Source of the DNA: Rhizobium oryzicola
GTDB taxonomy: Bacteria; Pseudomonadota; Alphaproteobacteria; Rhizobiales; Rhizobiaceae
Direction of reading: 5' to 3'
NCBI RefSeq assembly: GCF_030504645.1
Contig: NZ_JAUKWQ010000005.1
Span: forward strand, 248,001 to 312,000
Length of the DNA: 64,000 nucleotides
Both the position numbers and the translations under genes were made by a program. Below are positions 63,507 to 64,000 of this stretch, in pieces. Below the pieces are notes generated by a model that had not been told where the DNA came from, searched no databases, and worked only from the letters and a program-made list of their open reading frames with translations. Within the stretch, counting starts at the first letter, position 1. Each line of letters starts with the position of its first letter.

Positions 63507-64000
63507 GGTTCTGTCTGCATTTGAGGATTCCCATGATCGGTGAGTTCTGATTCAAGGCTGGTGAAGGAGCCAGATCATGAGCAGACGCACGCTGACGGAC
63601 GAGCAATGGGAGCGGATTGCGGAACATCTTCCTGGGCGGGATGGGCTGCGTGGGCGCAGCGGGGTCGATAATCGGCTGTTCGTGGATGCCATTTTGTGGA
63701 TGGCGGGCAATGCAGCGCGCTGGCGTGATCTGCCGGAGGTGTTCGGCAAATGGAGCGGGGTCCATGCGCGGTTCCGCCGTTGGTCGCACGCTGGCGTTTG
63801 GGAGAAGCTGTTCCATGCGATGGCCGACACGCCGGACTTCGAATACGTCCTGATCGACAGCACGATCTCGAAGGTCCACGCCGACGCAAGCGGCGCAAAA
63901 GGGGGGCTGAAGCTGCCGCAATCGGCCGTTCGCGTGGCGGACTGACGACCAAGCTACACGCGGCCGTCGATGCCATCGGACTGCCGATCCGTATCCACCC
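63507..64000 (+). mobile_element. IS5-family insertion sequence (IS427-like), left part
   Basis: Begins about 63507 with GGTTCTGTCTGC after a CTA that could be the TA target, and runs off the window end. It carries the two overlapping transposase frames typical of the IS427 group. The right end is not visible, so the boundary is an estimate. Confidence 0.6.
63577..63945 (+). CDS. IS5-family transposase, first frame
   Basis: 122 residues: MSRRTLTDEQWERIAEHLPG, VDNRLFVDAILWMAGNAARWRDLPE, FRRWSHAGVWEKLF and LIDSTISKVHADASGAKGG. The last contains the first acidic catalytic residue of the DDE site (IDST). After the GGGGGG run near 63901 the -1 frame continues as AIGRSRGGLTTKLHAAVDAIGLPIRIH to the window end, the expected second part of the transposase. 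A programmed -1 slip would make the full enzyme. Confidence 0.8.
   Translation: MSRRTLTDEQWERIAEHLPGRDGLRGRSGVDNRLFVDAILWMAGNAARWRDLPEVFGKWSGVHARFRRWSHAGVWEKLFHAMADTPDFEYVLIDSTISKVHADASGAKGGLKLPQSAVRVAD

Overview
The window looks like chromosomal DNA of an alphaproteobacterium of the Rhizobiales, most likely Rhizobiaceae (Agrobacterium/Rhizobium-like). The evidence is the GC-rich coding bias, the rhizobial intergenic palindromes, and housekeeping genes of rhizobial type (tandem cold-shock-domain protein, class I PHA synthase, SthA, TerC, RpsD). This is inference from content; no database was searched.

Left half (1-34931): a dense organosulfur scavenging island. It holds a Dpp-type ABC transporter (1533-5425) with three related twin-arginine substrate-binding proteins (1-1288, 10984-12570, 18431-20041), an Ssu-type sulfonate transporter with two different permeases plus an SsuD-like monooxygenase (24148-28857), and a polar amino-acid ABC transporter (29058-32242). 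Around these sit five luciferase-like (LLM) flavin monooxygenases, two DszC-like monooxygenases of acyl-CoA dehydrogenase fold, a nitroreductase, a triple-rhodanese protein, an aldo/keto reductase, an M20 amidohydrolase broken by a one-base frameshift, a MmgE/PrpD protein and a LysR regulator. The key gene is 15946-17001. It resembles an SsuA/NMT1 binding protein but has no signal peptide and carries the Cys/His/Arg/Gly-Gly signature of DszB sulfinate desulfinase. The island therefore encodes relatives of all three enzymes of the 4S desulfurisation route (DszC, DszA, DszB) beside importers, so that imported organosulfur compounds could be oxidised and cleaved to sulfite.

Middle (34932-44618): an internally deleted IS481-type transposase remnant, tRNA-Pro, a DUF192 protein, a tandem cold-shock protein, a glyoxalase, a lipoprotein, three near-identical tRNA-Glu genes each with its own promoter, recJ, a MITE-like palindromic element, a small membrane protein, hom, an aminotransferase and a SHOCT-domain lipoprotein.

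Right (44743-64000): phaC, sfsA, map and radC; then a minus-strand operon for peptide or gamma-glutamyl compound import and breakdown (GntR regulator, binding protein, two permeases, gamma-glutamyltransferase-like protein, DUF1028 protein, fused double ATPase); then sthA with a probable 44-residue membrane protein translationally coupled to its end, rpsD, a TerC-family protein, pepT, and the start of an IS5-family element whose transposase needs a -1 frameshift. The window ends inside that element. No rRNA or CRISPR array was seen.
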